Below, piece by piece: positions 24,669-32,381 of a stretch of 64,000 nt of DNA; the first letter of the stretch is position 1; each line of letters starts with the position of its first letter. Location of the stretch: assembly GCA_003224085.1 (NCBI GenBank), contig QHYK01000095.1:1-64000 (forward strand). The letters are read 5' to 3'. Below the pieces are notes generated by a model. That model was not told the origin of the DNA. It saw only the letters and a list, made by a program, of their open reading frames with translations, and searched no databases. Source of the stretch: Acidobacteriota bacterium (lineage in GTDB: Bacteria; Acidobacteriota; Terriglobia; Acidiferrales; UBA7541). The position numbers were made by a program, and so were the translations under genes.

Positions 24669-25165
24669 CGTAGTCCTCGACGACCCACGATTGAGCTATG
24701 GCGCGAACCACCGTTCGTCGCCGAGATGCCCGCGGAAATGGCAGACGTAGAGTACTTTAAGTCTAGTTTTCCGAAGAGCACTTCTGGCTGGCCTTCTCCG
24801 ATGGCTTCCGATTGGGTGGCGAGTTCTCTCGGCCCCGATGCTCGTGGGATAGGATACATGCTGCGCGTAGGAAACTTGAGTATCCCACTCGTGAGCGGTT
24901 TGCTCGGCGCTTTCTTACGTTGCTGAAACAGATGCCTTAACCGAGGAAGAGGATTTTCAAGGCATGGGGCTATTCGTCCGATGTGTATTCTTGGGGTTAC
25001 CGGTTGGAAGAGGCAGCGCGAGAGACGCCGAACGCTGCCAGGTTTCGCGCTCCCCCCAGCCTGTCCGTGCGGATGAGGCCAATCTCCCAACCTGGAGGTG
25101 GATAGTTCCCTCTTAATTAAAGCGCAGCTGTTCGAATTTCTACGTTTTTCAAGTGCGTGGTGACA
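24669..25165. other. Intergenic region with no recognised gene
   Basis: Short frames on both strands, including one at 24726-24926, show no recognisable domain or ribosome binding site. The next repeat copy follows at 25166. The stretch may be decayed coding sequence. Confidence 0.4.
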
Positions 25166-25287
25166 CTATTGCTGCTGGTTCTCTTCCAGAACCACAATCA
25201 GTCCGCCTACAAGCGTCGGTATTCTCAGTGGGAAGGCTCGTTCCTCTGCCAACGCTGTGGCACTTTAACGGAACAAGAATTTTAGCG
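25166..25287 (+). repeat. Dispersed gene-tail repeat, copy 2
   Basis: From CTATTGCTGCTGG to the TAG at 25283-25285 this copy is nearly identical to copy 1 at 23723-23865, with two silent changes in the last codons (GAACAAGAA against GAGCAGGAA) and a changed FQNHNQ in place of FWEHNQ. It starts later than the other copies, lacking about 15 codons of the hydrophobic part and any ATG. The close identity suggests recent duplication within this island. Confidence 0.8.
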
Positions 25288-25441
25288 CCCCAGCTTCTCT
25301 CCAAAAAAACAGCCATCCTGCAGCTCCCCGCATATATGGATCTGAACATCAAGAACAAACTCAGTGTTGTAATACAAATCGGCCGTTTCGGGCTATATGA
25401 CGATTTAGCCTGCGAGCCACTAGCCACCAGCTACTCGTCAC

Positions 25442-25501
25442 TTAAAACTGAAGTTTGTGTGCCAGCTGAAACGTCCGCGCTCCTCCAATGACCGAGCCAT
25501 G
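25442..25501 (-). pseudogene. 3' scrap of a TonB-dependent receptor gene
   Basis: On the minus strand the codons read GSVIGGARTFQLAHKLQF then TAA at 25444-25442. The pattern Ala-Arg-x-x-Gln-x-Ala-x-x-Leu-x-Phe is the terminal strand of Oar-type receptors (compare RMQFAVRILW and RQAQFALKLMF elsewhere in this window). Nothing recognisable remains upstream. It is a short remnant, so the call rests on one motif. Confidence 0.45.
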
Positions 25502-25510
25502 GCACTCCCG

Positions 25511-25519
25511 TGCTATACT
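25511..25519 (+). promoter_or_regulatory. Extended -10 element ahead of the DUF433 gene
   Basis: TGCTATACT combines a TG extension with a TATACT hexamer (25514-25519), about 22 bases before ATG 25541. No good -35 is seen, as is common for extended -10 promoters. Confidence 0.35.
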
Positions 25520-25540
25520 CGCTCCAGATGGAGACTAAGC

Positions 25541-25760
25541 ATGGCTTCGGTCGGTGATGTCATCGTCAAGAACCCGAATATCCTTCACGGCACACCCGTA
25601 TTCCGGGGCACGCGGGTCCCCTTTCAGGCTCTCCTGGACTACCTCAAAGCAGGAGACTCTCTGGACGAAATTCCTCGAGGATTTTCCCTCGGTCAGCCGC
25701 CAAGACGCCATCACCGCGCTTGAGGACGCCAAGGCCGCACTTGTCGGCCAGCTTGGATGA
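25541..25760 (+). pseudogene. DUF433 antitoxin gene with one frameshift
   Basis: ATG 25541 has GGAG seven bases upstream. The frame reads MASVGDVIVKNPNILHGTPV, FRGTRVPFQALLDYLKAGDS, LDE, a DUF433 antitoxin core (winged-helix, HGxPxFxGTRVP signature). It then goes out of frame and the expected remainder, FLEDFPSVSRQDAITALEDA, continues in the adjacent frame to the stop at 25758-25760. One extra A in GAAATTC at about 25668-25673 explains it. The shifted frame overlaps the next start by four bases, as in intact pairs. A single sequencing error could also cause this. Confidence 0.8.
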
Positions 25761-25972
25761 AGATCCTTCTTGACGAATGTGTTCCCCAGCGTCTGCGGAA
25801 TCACTTGCCCGGTCATGAGTGCCAATCCGCTCGATACGCTGGTTTCGGAGGACTCGAGAACGGCGATCTCCTGACAGCCGCAGAAGCCGCCAAATTCGAT
25901 GTGTTGCTCACTGTGGATCGCGGCTTTGAATACGAGCAGAATTTAGGCGGGCGACAAATCGCTATCCTTATT
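25757..25972 (+). pseudogene. DUF5615 PIN-like toxin, C-terminus lost
   Basis: From ATG 25757 the protein reads MKILLDECVPQRLRNHLPGH, a PIN-like N-terminus with Asp7 and Glu8, then GLENGDLLTAAEAAKFDVLL, TVDRGFEYEQNLGGRQIAIL. After about residue 72 family resemblance stops, and the frame runs on to 26461 through unrelated sequence antisense to the DUF4185 gene. Intact members are about 110-120 residues. The missing C-terminal strands would normally complete the fold, so the toxin is probably inactive, matching the frameshift in its antitoxin. Confidence 0.75.
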
Positions 25973-26123
25973 GGATGTAGCGCCTACACCCAGCCTGCTT
26001 CCCTGCGACAACCCGGAACAACCGCTCAGCAACAGAAACAAAGTGGGCGGGAGCCCTGCTCATCGCCATGCCGGATCCCGAGTCGGTTTCGATCACATAC
26101 AGGTTGGGGCTGCCTCGGATGGT

Positions 26124-27302
26124 TCATTTCGGCAGGTCCAGAATCACCACGCGCGGGCGATAAATATTCATATTGGCAATGGTTTTCGCGAGAACCATCG
26201 AATTGCACGCATAAGTCAATGCGATCTTGCTTTCCGAGAATTCGGTGTGTTCCTTTACCGCATAACAAAAGGTGTCTTTGTCGTAGCCCGAGCGGTCGCG
26301 CTTCATTTCTGGGAACTCGTAGATCGTGCGCGGCGCGGACCATGGCCCGACCGGAGAGTCCGCGGTCCTCGCAACTGCGCGCGGCGAAGGAAATTCAGGA
26401 CCGGTTGAAATCGCCAACCACTTCTTCATCGGAGGGTGGTAGCGAACCGACATTTCGCTGATGGGTTGGTCGATCACCTTCTTGGCGTCCGGGCCCGCCA
26501 GTCCCACCGTCCAGCGATTGTCGTTTCTGAGATACTCCCAGCTGCCAGACGGGTTGGCCATCTTGCCTTGTGGCGTTCGCATGACGGCCATAAATCCCTT
26601 GCCTTCTCCCTCACTGACTTGCGTATACCAGATCAGGTATTTTCCTTCAGGCACGAGCGAAACACCGGCCCAAAGCCGCGCGTCGGTAAGGTCCTGGACG
26701 GCGATCTCCCAACTGTCGGGTGATGCCTGGGCGTTGCCGATTGTCGCTAGCTTCGTACCAACAATTTCGAATCCGAAGGCGTCGCCGGGGCCCGCTCCGG
26801 GCTTATTGCGCACTGCCAGCAGACAAATAGAAAGCCTTGCATCCTGCAGGAATCCATCGAGCGGCCAGTACCATAGCTCGTCTGTCCCCGTGTCAAAAAA
26901 CGAGCGCGGCTTGAGATCGGTTGCCTTCTGCCAGAAGTACTGCATCTCGCAAGGTGAACCCGTTTTGCACCGGGAAAGGCCGATGCTGTTCCGAACCATG
27001 GTTTTCGATTCGCTGCGCAGTTTCGTTCCACGATCTCCCACGAATGTGTCACCAAAAAACCAAAGGCTTGTCGTGGGCGTAAGCGGGAGCGAATACGCAT
27101 CGTCGGCGCCCAACCAGCCGTCGGTGTAGCTGAATTCAGGCAGAGGGCGAAGTAAACCGGCATCGTGGGCAGCTGTCTTGGAAGACGAAGCTGGCATCCA
27201 GCCCAAAAGTACCGACAGGGAGATAAGCAGAAGTGTGAACTGTTTCACGGCATAGGCATTTCGCGCCGTACGTTCACTCGGGCACATTCGCCAGGAGCTC
27301 AT
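26124..27302 (-). CDS. Exported DUF4185-domain protein
   Basis: This predicts up to 392 residues with a Sec signal (VKQFTLLLISLSVLLGWMPA). GTG 27248 starts that signal directly and would give 374 residues; ATG 27302 adds a charged lead. The body has the DUF4185 features LGADDAYSLPLTPTTSLWFF, GDTFVG near the N-terminus, DELWYWPLDGF, AGVSLVPEGKYLIWYTQV, and a late WLAISTGPEFPSPRAVARTA. DUF4185 proteins are five-bladed-propeller-like and are found near carbohydrate-active enzymes; a glycan-binding or hydrolase role is inferred. It is divergent from the glycosidase gene, so the intervening region may control both. Confidence 0.8.
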   Translation of the reverse strand: MSSWRMCPSERTARNAYAVKQFTLLLISLSVLLGWMPASSSKTAAHDAGLLRPLPEFSYTDGWLGADDAYSLPLTPTTSLWFFGDTFVGDRGTKLRSESKTMVRNSIGLSRCKTGSPCEMQYFWQKATDLKPRSFFDTGTDELWYWPLDGFLQDARLSICLLAVRNKPGAGPGDAFGFEIVGTKLATIGNAQASPDSWEIAVQDLTDARLWAGVSLVPEGKYLIWYTQVSEGEGKGFMAVMRTPQGKMANPSGSWEYLRNDNRWTVGLAGPDAKKVIDQPISEMSVRYHPPMKKWLAISTGPEFPSPRAVARTADSPVGPWSAPRTIYEFPEMKRDRSGYDKDTFCYAVKEHTEFSESKIALTYACNSMVLAKTIANMNIYRPRVVILDLPK

Positions 27303-27332
27303 TTCAGTCCGGCAATCTTCACTCGAATGAAT

Positions 27333-27485
27333 TTAGGTGTCCGCGTAAGAATCCGGTGTGCCGGTTCCGGCAGTGACGGTACGGGTTTGGGCCGTCAACC
27401 CAGCCGGAGCATACACGACGAACGTGCAGGTCAGGAGAAACCCGAGCGAGACGCGGTAGAGCGGCATGAAGTGGGTCTTTCTCAT
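27333..27485 (-). CDS. Small secreted peptide or truncated leader
   Basis: ATG 27485 follows a strong ribosome binding site (AGGAGGGG). The 50-residue product begins MRKTHFMPLYRVSLGFLLTC and continues to a predicted cleavage after APAGLTAQ. The mature part is only about 18 residues, Thr/Gly-rich (TVTAGTGTPDSYADT). Either it is a genuine short secreted peptide ahead of the DUF4185 gene, or a gene cut after its signal. The stop at 27333-27335 lies about 30 bases before the DUF4185 ATG, so the two would share a message. Confidence 0.5.
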   Translation of the reverse strand: MRKTHFMPLYRVSLGFLLTCTFVVYAPAGLTAQTRTVTAGTGTPDSYADT

Positions 27486-27594
27486 GGCCCCTCCTGTAAA
27501 TGCCATCCAGGCCTTCGCGAGAACTGACCGGTCGGAACGAAAGGCTACCAACGCTCCAGATCATAGGTCAAGCCAACCATGATTGTTTACCTAA

Positions 27595-27651
27595 GATTAG
27601 ATCATAATCGGGATAGAAGAGGAGCTAAGCGACCAGAATTATGATCTAATC
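27595..27651. promoter_or_regulatory. Perfect 14-bp inverted repeat, candidate operator
   Basis: GATTAGATCATAAT at 27595-27608 and its exact reverse complement at 27638-27651 are separated by 29 bases. The pair lies between the divergent DUF4185 and glycosidase genes. Centre-to-centre spacing is 43 bases, about four helical turns, so two dimers or a looped dimer could bind on one face. A third partial match, AGATCATAGG, occurs near 27558. A regulator controlling both directions is the simplest reading; a 14-bp RNA stem in the glycosidase leader is the alternative. Confidence 0.6.
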
Positions 27652-27693
27652 AGGTCACGTTGTTCGCGGCCTGTTAATCCGTTGGGGGCAGCT

Positions 27694-29940
27694 GTGAGAG
27701 AGGAAGGCGTTTCATCACAAAAGGCGTGGAGTCGCAGGTCTTTTTTGAAGGTTGGTGCGGTCGCCGGTGTCGTTCCCAGGCTAATGCATTTTCCTACGAC
27801 CGCGGCCGGCCCTCCATCCCCTAGGCGCCTGCCTCCGGTCCCGGTCGTGGAGGACCTTCGCGGAGACCGGCTCGTTCATAAGCTCAGAGACCTCTATTGT
27901 TCGCCCGCCGCGCAAAACGAATTTGGATATGTCCAGGCGGCAAAATCGGTGTCGGGAATTACAGCCCTTTCCTTGCCACCATTCGGATGTTGTGGAGTAC
28001 CGGACACGCCCTGGAGCCCGGGATTTCTCCTTTCGTGCGAACTATTCGTGAATGGCCGAATCCTTCTCTCGTATCCCGATGGCGGTGATGAGATCGCTTT
28101 CACCTGGTATCCGCACCGGATCGTGCGTGAGACCCAAGCGGATGGTCTGAAGTTCTCCACCGAGACGTTCATGCCCGCGAAAAGGCGGGCGGCTGCGGAG
28201 GTCATTCGAATCACAAATCTGGGCGGTACAGCGCGAACGATCTCCTTGGGTTTTGATATGCGCGCCGCCGTCGCTAAGAAGACGACCTCGTGGCTCACCT
28301 ATTCGCCCGGTGAGGCGGACAATCGCATTCACTGGGATGCTTCCCGCCGGTGTCTGATCTTTGAGGCTCAGCACAGTCAAGCCATTTCCGTGCAAGGCAT
28401 TCTCCCTAAGGCCAACCGCCTCGATTCAGGGCGGATGCTGGTTCTCGAAGTGTCGCTTGGTCCTCGAGAAACGAAGGAAGTGACCTACGTGAACGCGGTC
28501 GACGCCGAACAGCAAGCGGCACTTGCGACGTATGACCATCTGCAGGCGAATTTTGCGCAGGTCCTCGAAGAGAATGCTCAGGCGTTCAATAGCTTGCTGC
28601 GCTCCGCCGTTACTCCCGGCAATGCGGATTTTTCGGGCCATCTTCCACAACTGGAAACCGATGATGAATCCCTTTGGAAACTTTATCAGGCGGGATTCAG
28701 AAACCTGATCTTCGCACGCCGAGCTTCTCCGGATTCGAGGTATGGGACTACCTACCTCACCCTGGGCGGCCGCGTGTTGCCTACTCTGAGCTTTCCCTGG
28801 GATACCTCTTTGACTTCCCTGAGCCTGGCCTTGCTTGATCCGGAAGCACTGCGCCGGCTCGTTGAGGCCTGGTTCCTCGAGGACATGCACCATCATCTCG
28901 CCACAGACTATGTCACCGGAGAGGGAGTCGGACCGTGGTATGCCGTCAATGACATGGCCATCGTGCGCTGCGCACAGAACTATCTGCGTGTGACCGGCGA
29001 TTTCGCTTGGCTCGATAAGCGCATCGATAATAAAACGGCGCTCGATTATCTCGTATTTCACGCAACGTATTGGAAACAACTCGACAGCGCTTCTCATGGC
29101 CTGGGCGACTACGGCAAACTCGAGAATCTCTTGGAAGTTGTCAGCACGTATCTACACGAGGTCGCCGGCATGAACGCCGGCAATGTTTCTTCGATGCGCT
29201 TCGTCGCGGACTTGCTCGAGCGGCGCGGTGATTCCTTTCAGGCATCCCGGCTTCGCGTCGAGGCGAACGAGCTGGCTAAACGAATCAACCAGAAACTCTA
29301 CGTTGCCGGAAAAGGCTGGTGGAAGTGCGGGCAGCCAGAGGGCTCCTTTGTCGAAGTCCGACACTGTTATGATTTCCTTTCCGTGCTAGACAATATGTTT
29401 GAAGATCTGAGCGATACCCAGAAGGAAGAAATGAGCCGGTTCTTCTGGAGAGAACTCCACAGTGATTGTTGGATGCGAGCACTTTCACCGGATGACGTGG
29501 ACGCGACCTGGAATATCCGTCCAGACCACAGCTGGCTGGGAGCCTATTCCGCGTGGCCGCCAGTCACAGCGAAAGGGCTTTACAAAACGGATTCTTCCGC
29601 GCGCGTGTCGGTTTGGGTGAAAAACCTGGCCGCGGCGGGGAACCAAGGTCCCATCGGACAGGCCCATTTTGTTGAAACAGCCTTCCCGCCAGAACAGGGA
29701 GCCGCCTACAAATGTCCGACCGATGCACCCTACCTCAATGATTGGTGCTGCATCTCGGGAGGAGGATTCACGGACCTTGTGATCGATACGCTCTTCGGGG
29801 CGGAGTTGACCTTGTTTGAGGGAATTAAAGTGCACTCGCGGCTTGCGGACTTTGATCCACGGGCGCGCCTTGTCAACCTGCGCCATCAAGCGAAGAACTA
29901 TGTGATTTCGTCGAACGAAGCAAGGCTTTCTGGAAACTGA
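27694..29940 (+). CDS. Tat-exported six-hairpin glycosidase-like enzyme
   Basis: This is a protein of about 748 residues from GTG 27694 (GGGGG upstream); TTG 27682 is an alternative. The leader carries SRRSFLKVGAVAGVVPRL, a twin-arginine signal. An N-terminal beta-sandwich (to about residue 270) precedes an (alpha/alpha)6 barrel with LSFPWDTSLTSLSLALLDPE, a substrate-contact type Trp-Asp, GEGVGPWYAVNDMAIVRCAQ, a W-K-Q linker and WNIRPDHSWLGAYSAWPPVT. The layout is like GH63/GH37-type or glycogen-debranching-type glycosidases. The specificity is unknown. The ROK kinase gene follows 12 bases downstream, so the released sugar is probably phosphorylated after import. Confidence 0.8.
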   Translation: MREEGVSSQKAWSRRSFLKVGAVAGVVPRLMHFPTTAAGPPSPRRLPPVPVVEDLRGDRLVHKLRDLYCSPAAQNEFGYVQAAKSVSGITALSLPPFGCCGVPDTPWSPGFLLSCELFVNGRILLSYPDGGDEIAFTWYPHRIVRETQADGLKFSTETFMPAKRRAAAEVIRITNLGGTARTISLGFDMRAAVAKKTTSWLTYSPGEADNRIHWDASRRCLIFEAQHSQAISVQGILPKANRLDSGRMLVLEVSLGPRETKEVTYVNAVDAEQQAALATYDHLQANFAQVLEENAQAFNSLLRSAVTPGNADFSGHLPQLETDDESLWKLYQAGFRNLIFARRASPDSRYGTTYLTLGGRVLPTLSFPWDTSLTSLSLALLDPEALRRLVEAWFLEDMHHHLATDYVTGEGVGPWYAVNDMAIVRCAQNYLRVTGDFAWLDKRIDNKTALDYLVFHATYWKQLDSASHGLGDYGKLENLLEVVSTYLHEVAGMNAGNVSSMRFVADLLERRGDSFQASRLRVEANELAKRINQKLYVAGKGWWKCGQPEGSFVEVRHCYDFLSVLDNMFEDLSDTQKEEMSRFFWRELHSDCWMRALSPDDVDATWNIRPDHSWLGAYSAWPPVTAKGLYKTDSSARVSVWVKNLAAAGNQGPIGQAHFVETAFPPEQGAAYKCPTDAPYLNDWCCISGGGFTDLVIDTLFGAELTLFEGIKVHSRLADFDPRARLVNLRHQAKNYVISSNEARLSGN

Positions 29941-29952
29941 GGAGAAAGCACG

Positions 29953-30897
29953 TTGAGGGCTTTGGCGATTGATCTGGGCGGCACCCACGCCACGTGCGGC
30001 ATCGTCGAAGACCGGACGATCTTGGCGCAAGAAGCCATTGCTGCGGATTGTGTCGAAGGCCTCGCGGCGTTGCTGCCCTCTATCCAGGATACTTTGCGCA
30101 AGCTTGCAAAAGAAAACGGGCTCTCCCTCAAGAGCTGCGAGGGTGTGGTCGCGGGATTCCCTGGGCTTGTGGATACCCGCGCGGCACGAGTGCTCTCGAC
30201 AAACGCAAAGTATGAGGATGCTCCAGGACTCGATCTCGCCGCTTGGGGGCGCCAGGCTCTCGGTCTCCCGCTCACGATTGAGAACGACGCGCGCATGGCA
30301 TTGCTCGGGGAAACCTACGCCGGAGCCGCCCGGGGTTTCACCGAGGTCGTCATGATAACGCTGGGCACGGGTATAGGCGGCGTGGCGATGATCGAAGGAA
30401 AACTGCTTCGGGGAAAGCACGCGCAGGCTGGCTGTTTAGGAGGCCATATCCCTGTTCTCTTTACTGGACGCCGCTGCACCTGCGGTGCGATTGGATGCGC
30501 GGAAGCGGAAGCGGCAGGCTGGTCGCTTCCGCTGATTCTAAAAGAATGGCCGGGGGCCTCCAGGAGCGCGCTGTCGAAATACCAAAAAGTCGGATTCAAG
30601 GAGCTGTTTAAAGAGGCGGCAGCCGGTGATTCCGTGGCGCTGGCGGTTCGAGATCGATGCCTAGGCGTCTGGTGTGCTGCTGCGATCGCCCTCGTGCATG
30701 CCTACGACCCCGAGATCATTGTGCTTGGAGGAGGAGTGATGAAAAGCGCCCTGAGTATTATCCCGATCCTCCAATCTCATGTTGAAAAATACGCGTGGAC
30801 ACCCTGGGGCAAAGTGCAAGTCCGGGCTGCTGAACTGGGTAACAACGCAGCTCTTTTAGGGGCCGTCCCGTTGCTCTCGGAAAAGCGGCGCAGCTAA
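29953..30897 (+). CDS. ROK-family sugar kinase
   Basis: This 314-residue protein starts at TTG 29953, with GAGGAGA about seven bases upstream. The N-terminal phosphate loop is AIDLGGTHATCG; the sugar and catalytic region contains IENDARMALLGE; the second ATP motif is MITLGTGIGGVAM; and the ROK zinc site is complete (GCLGGHI His plus CTCGAIGCAE cysteines). A C-terminal IIVLGGGVMKS closes the nucleotide site. ROK kinases phosphorylate glucose, mannose, fructose, N-acetylglucosamine or related sugars. A glucokinase- or mannokinase-like role is likely because mannose- and glucose-phosphate isomerases follow in the locus. It is cytoplasmic. Confidence 0.9.
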   Translation: MRALAIDLGGTHATCGIVEDRTILAQEAIAADCVEGLAALLPSIQDTLRKLAKENGLSLKSCEGVVAGFPGLVDTRAARVLSTNAKYEDAPGLDLAAWGRQALGLPLTIENDARMALLGETYAGAARGFTEVVMITLGTGIGGVAMIEGKLLRGKHAQAGCLGGHIPVLFTGRRCTCGAIGCAEAEAAGWSLPLILKEWPGASRSALSKYQKVGFKELFKEAAAGDSVALAVRDRCLGVWCAAAIALVHAYDPEIIVLGGGVMKSALSIIPILQSHVEKYAWTPWGKVQVRAAELGNNAALLGAVPLLSEKRRS

Positions 30898-30944
30898 CTT
30901 GGACCATTCTTTGGTCCGATCGGTCGAGAGCGGCGCTCTCCTCA

Positions 30945-31757
30945 TCAGACACGCATGACCTGTATTTGCGCTGCTTCGAAAGGGGCAGTCATCTCGTCGG
31001 TTGCGCCCGAATCAGTAATCAGAATGTCGAGGTCGGAAGTGGGACAAATGCGCCAACCTGCAACGATGCCGAACTTGCTGTGATCGACGACGGCGATTTT
31101 CCTTTTAGCGTGCCTGACCATCGCTGAATTGAGCTGCGCTTCGTCAGGATTGTAGCAACTGACCCCCCATTCCGCGTCGATGCCATCCGCGCCGATAAAA
31201 AGCGTGTGGATTTGCAGCCGGCCGAGGCTCTGGGCAGCTGTGGATCCCACCAGCGAAAACCATTCTCCGCGCAAGTGTCCTCCCGTGACGAATACCTCCA
31301 AATCCTTGCGTTTGGAAAGCTCCATGGCCACGTTGACCGTGCTTGTCACCACAGTAATTTTCTGATTGAGGGGCAGCCCGCGAATGACTTCCGTGGTGGT
31401 GGTCCCGGGAGTCAAGGCGATGACTTCTCCCTCCTTGATTAGCCCGGCTGCCGCCCTTCCAATCCTGCGCTTTTCCTCCGCGTATCTCTTGACCTGCGCT
31501 TGAAACGAATGGTCGTTGCGAAATGGCTCGTAGAACAAGGGCTCGATCGAGACAGCGCCGCCGTGCGTGCGGCGGAGCAAGCCTTGTCCTTCCAGGGTGT
31601 CCAAATCGCGGCGAATCGTGACAAGCGAAACGTCCAGCTCCTTGCTCAAGCCTTCCACTGATACGGAGCCGGTTTTTTGCAGGGCTTTGAGAATAGCCGC
31701 AAGCCGAACCTGCTGCTTATCCGGGCTTTCGGCCTCCCGGTCAACCGAGACGCCCAT
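30945..31757 (-). CDS. DeoR/GlpR-family transcriptional regulator
   Basis: This 270-residue protein starts at ATG 31757 (AGGG close upstream); TTG 31802 would add 15 residues. The N-terminal winged helix-turn-helix is VSVEGLSKELDVSLVTIRRD, LDTLEGQGLLRRTHGGA. The C-terminal DeoR sensor domain has the sugar-phosphate binding pattern ALTPGTTTTEVIRGL, VFVTGGHLRGEWFSLVGSTA and FIGADGIDAEWGVSCYNPDE. Such regulators repress sugar operons until a phosphorylated sugar binds. It is divergent from the isomerase and porter genes. The AAACGAAA/TTTCGTTT repeat at 32099-32124 resembles sites known for this family (for example AgaR). Confidence 0.92.
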   Translation of the reverse strand: MGVSVDREAESPDKQQVRLAAILKALQKTGSVSVEGLSKELDVSLVTIRRDLDTLEGQGLLRRTHGGAVSIEPLFYEPFRNDHSFQAQVKRYAEEKRRIGRAAAGLIKEGEVIALTPGTTTTEVIRGLPLNQKITVVTSTVNVAMELSKRKDLEVFVTGGHLRGEWFSLVGSTAAQSLGRLQIHTLFIGADGIDAEWGVSCYNPDEAQLNSAMVRHAKRKIAVVDHSKFGIVAGWRICPTSDLDILITDSGATDEMTAPFEAAQIQVMRV

Positions 31758-32050
31758 GTTCCCTAACCCCCTGTCGATCCGGCTTCGTTTGTTCAACTTC
31801 AAGTCTCCTCGAGAATGGACGGGCCGTCACAGCCAGAAAACGTTCGCGAATTGCATAGCGTTATATCGCGAATCCCAGAGAAATTCCAAACGCTTCACGC
31901 TCGCATTTCAAGACCGAGACAGCTTCGGACAGCAAGAGTCCGCATGTGGAAACGGTTTCCGCGACTACCTCGGGCAGAGTCTGATCGAAAAGTCGCCGGA
32001 TTTTGGCTCACGGCAAAAACGCGGTTAGAGCCGGTGAAAATGAGAAGGCC

Positions 32051-32079
32051 TTGACATGATTAGCCATTCCAGATACTTT
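32051..32079 (+). promoter_or_regulatory. Candidate promoter of the isomerase/porter unit
   Basis: TTGACA at 32051-32056 is a perfect -35. TACTTT at 32074-32079, 17 bases on, is a weak -10. The operator-like repeat begins about 20 bases downstream, so bound repressor would block elongation or open-complex escape. Confidence 0.4.
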
Positions 32080-32098
32080 TCACTTACGATTGTGGCAT

Positions 32099-32124
32099 AA
32101 ACGAAACTTTTTGCGCTTTCGTTT
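32099..32124. promoter_or_regulatory. DeoR-type operator candidate
   Basis: AAACGAAA (32099-32106) and TTTCGTTT (32117-32124) form a perfect 8-bp inverted repeat with ten bases between. TTTCGTTT half-sites are typical of DeoR/AgaR-type operators, and the DeoR gene is divergent and adjacent. Binding by that regulator is an inference. Confidence 0.6.
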
Positions 32125-32381
32125 GATTATATTGGAGCGACTGCGAGTCGCGTATCGAAGGAAAAGGGGCACTTTGCGTGATCGAGCATGGTGCTCGCCA
32201 ATTTCTTGAAGCTGATGAAAGAGGAAACCTATGTGTTTTATCAAGATACCGTATCTTCCGCTGCAAGCCAGGTGGCCCTCTTGTTTCCGCAGCCGAACGC
32301 TACCCAGTTAAACCGCCTGGGGCATCGCTCGGGCAGTTAATGTATCGTTGGCCAGCCTGTGGCGGCCATTGAAAAAGACTC

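Larger units (their letters stand above)
31758..32381. other. Long divergent regulatory region
   Basis: About 620 bases separate the DeoR start and the isomerase start. The region contains a promoter candidate and an operator-like repeat (listed separately). A small frame from 32186 that opens MVLANFLKLMKEETYVFYQD ends in a stop before the isomerase and has no recognised homologue. The remaining 5' leader of about 300 bases has no strong hairpin that I can identify. Confidence 0.45.

Noticed and set aside
24726-24926. Sixty-six-codon plus-strand frame
   Set aside because: No ribosome binding site, no recognised motif, and no sign of coding constraint; not called.
23723-25287. The gene-tail repeats as a CRISPR array or integron
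   Set aside because: Copies are over 1 kb apart, about 120-150 bp long, and there are no spacers, cas genes, integrase or attC-like folding.
25973-26461. Extension of the DUF5615 reading frame to 26461
   Set aside because: No family resemblance after residue 72 and it is antisense to the DUF4185 gene; treated as read-through after truncation.
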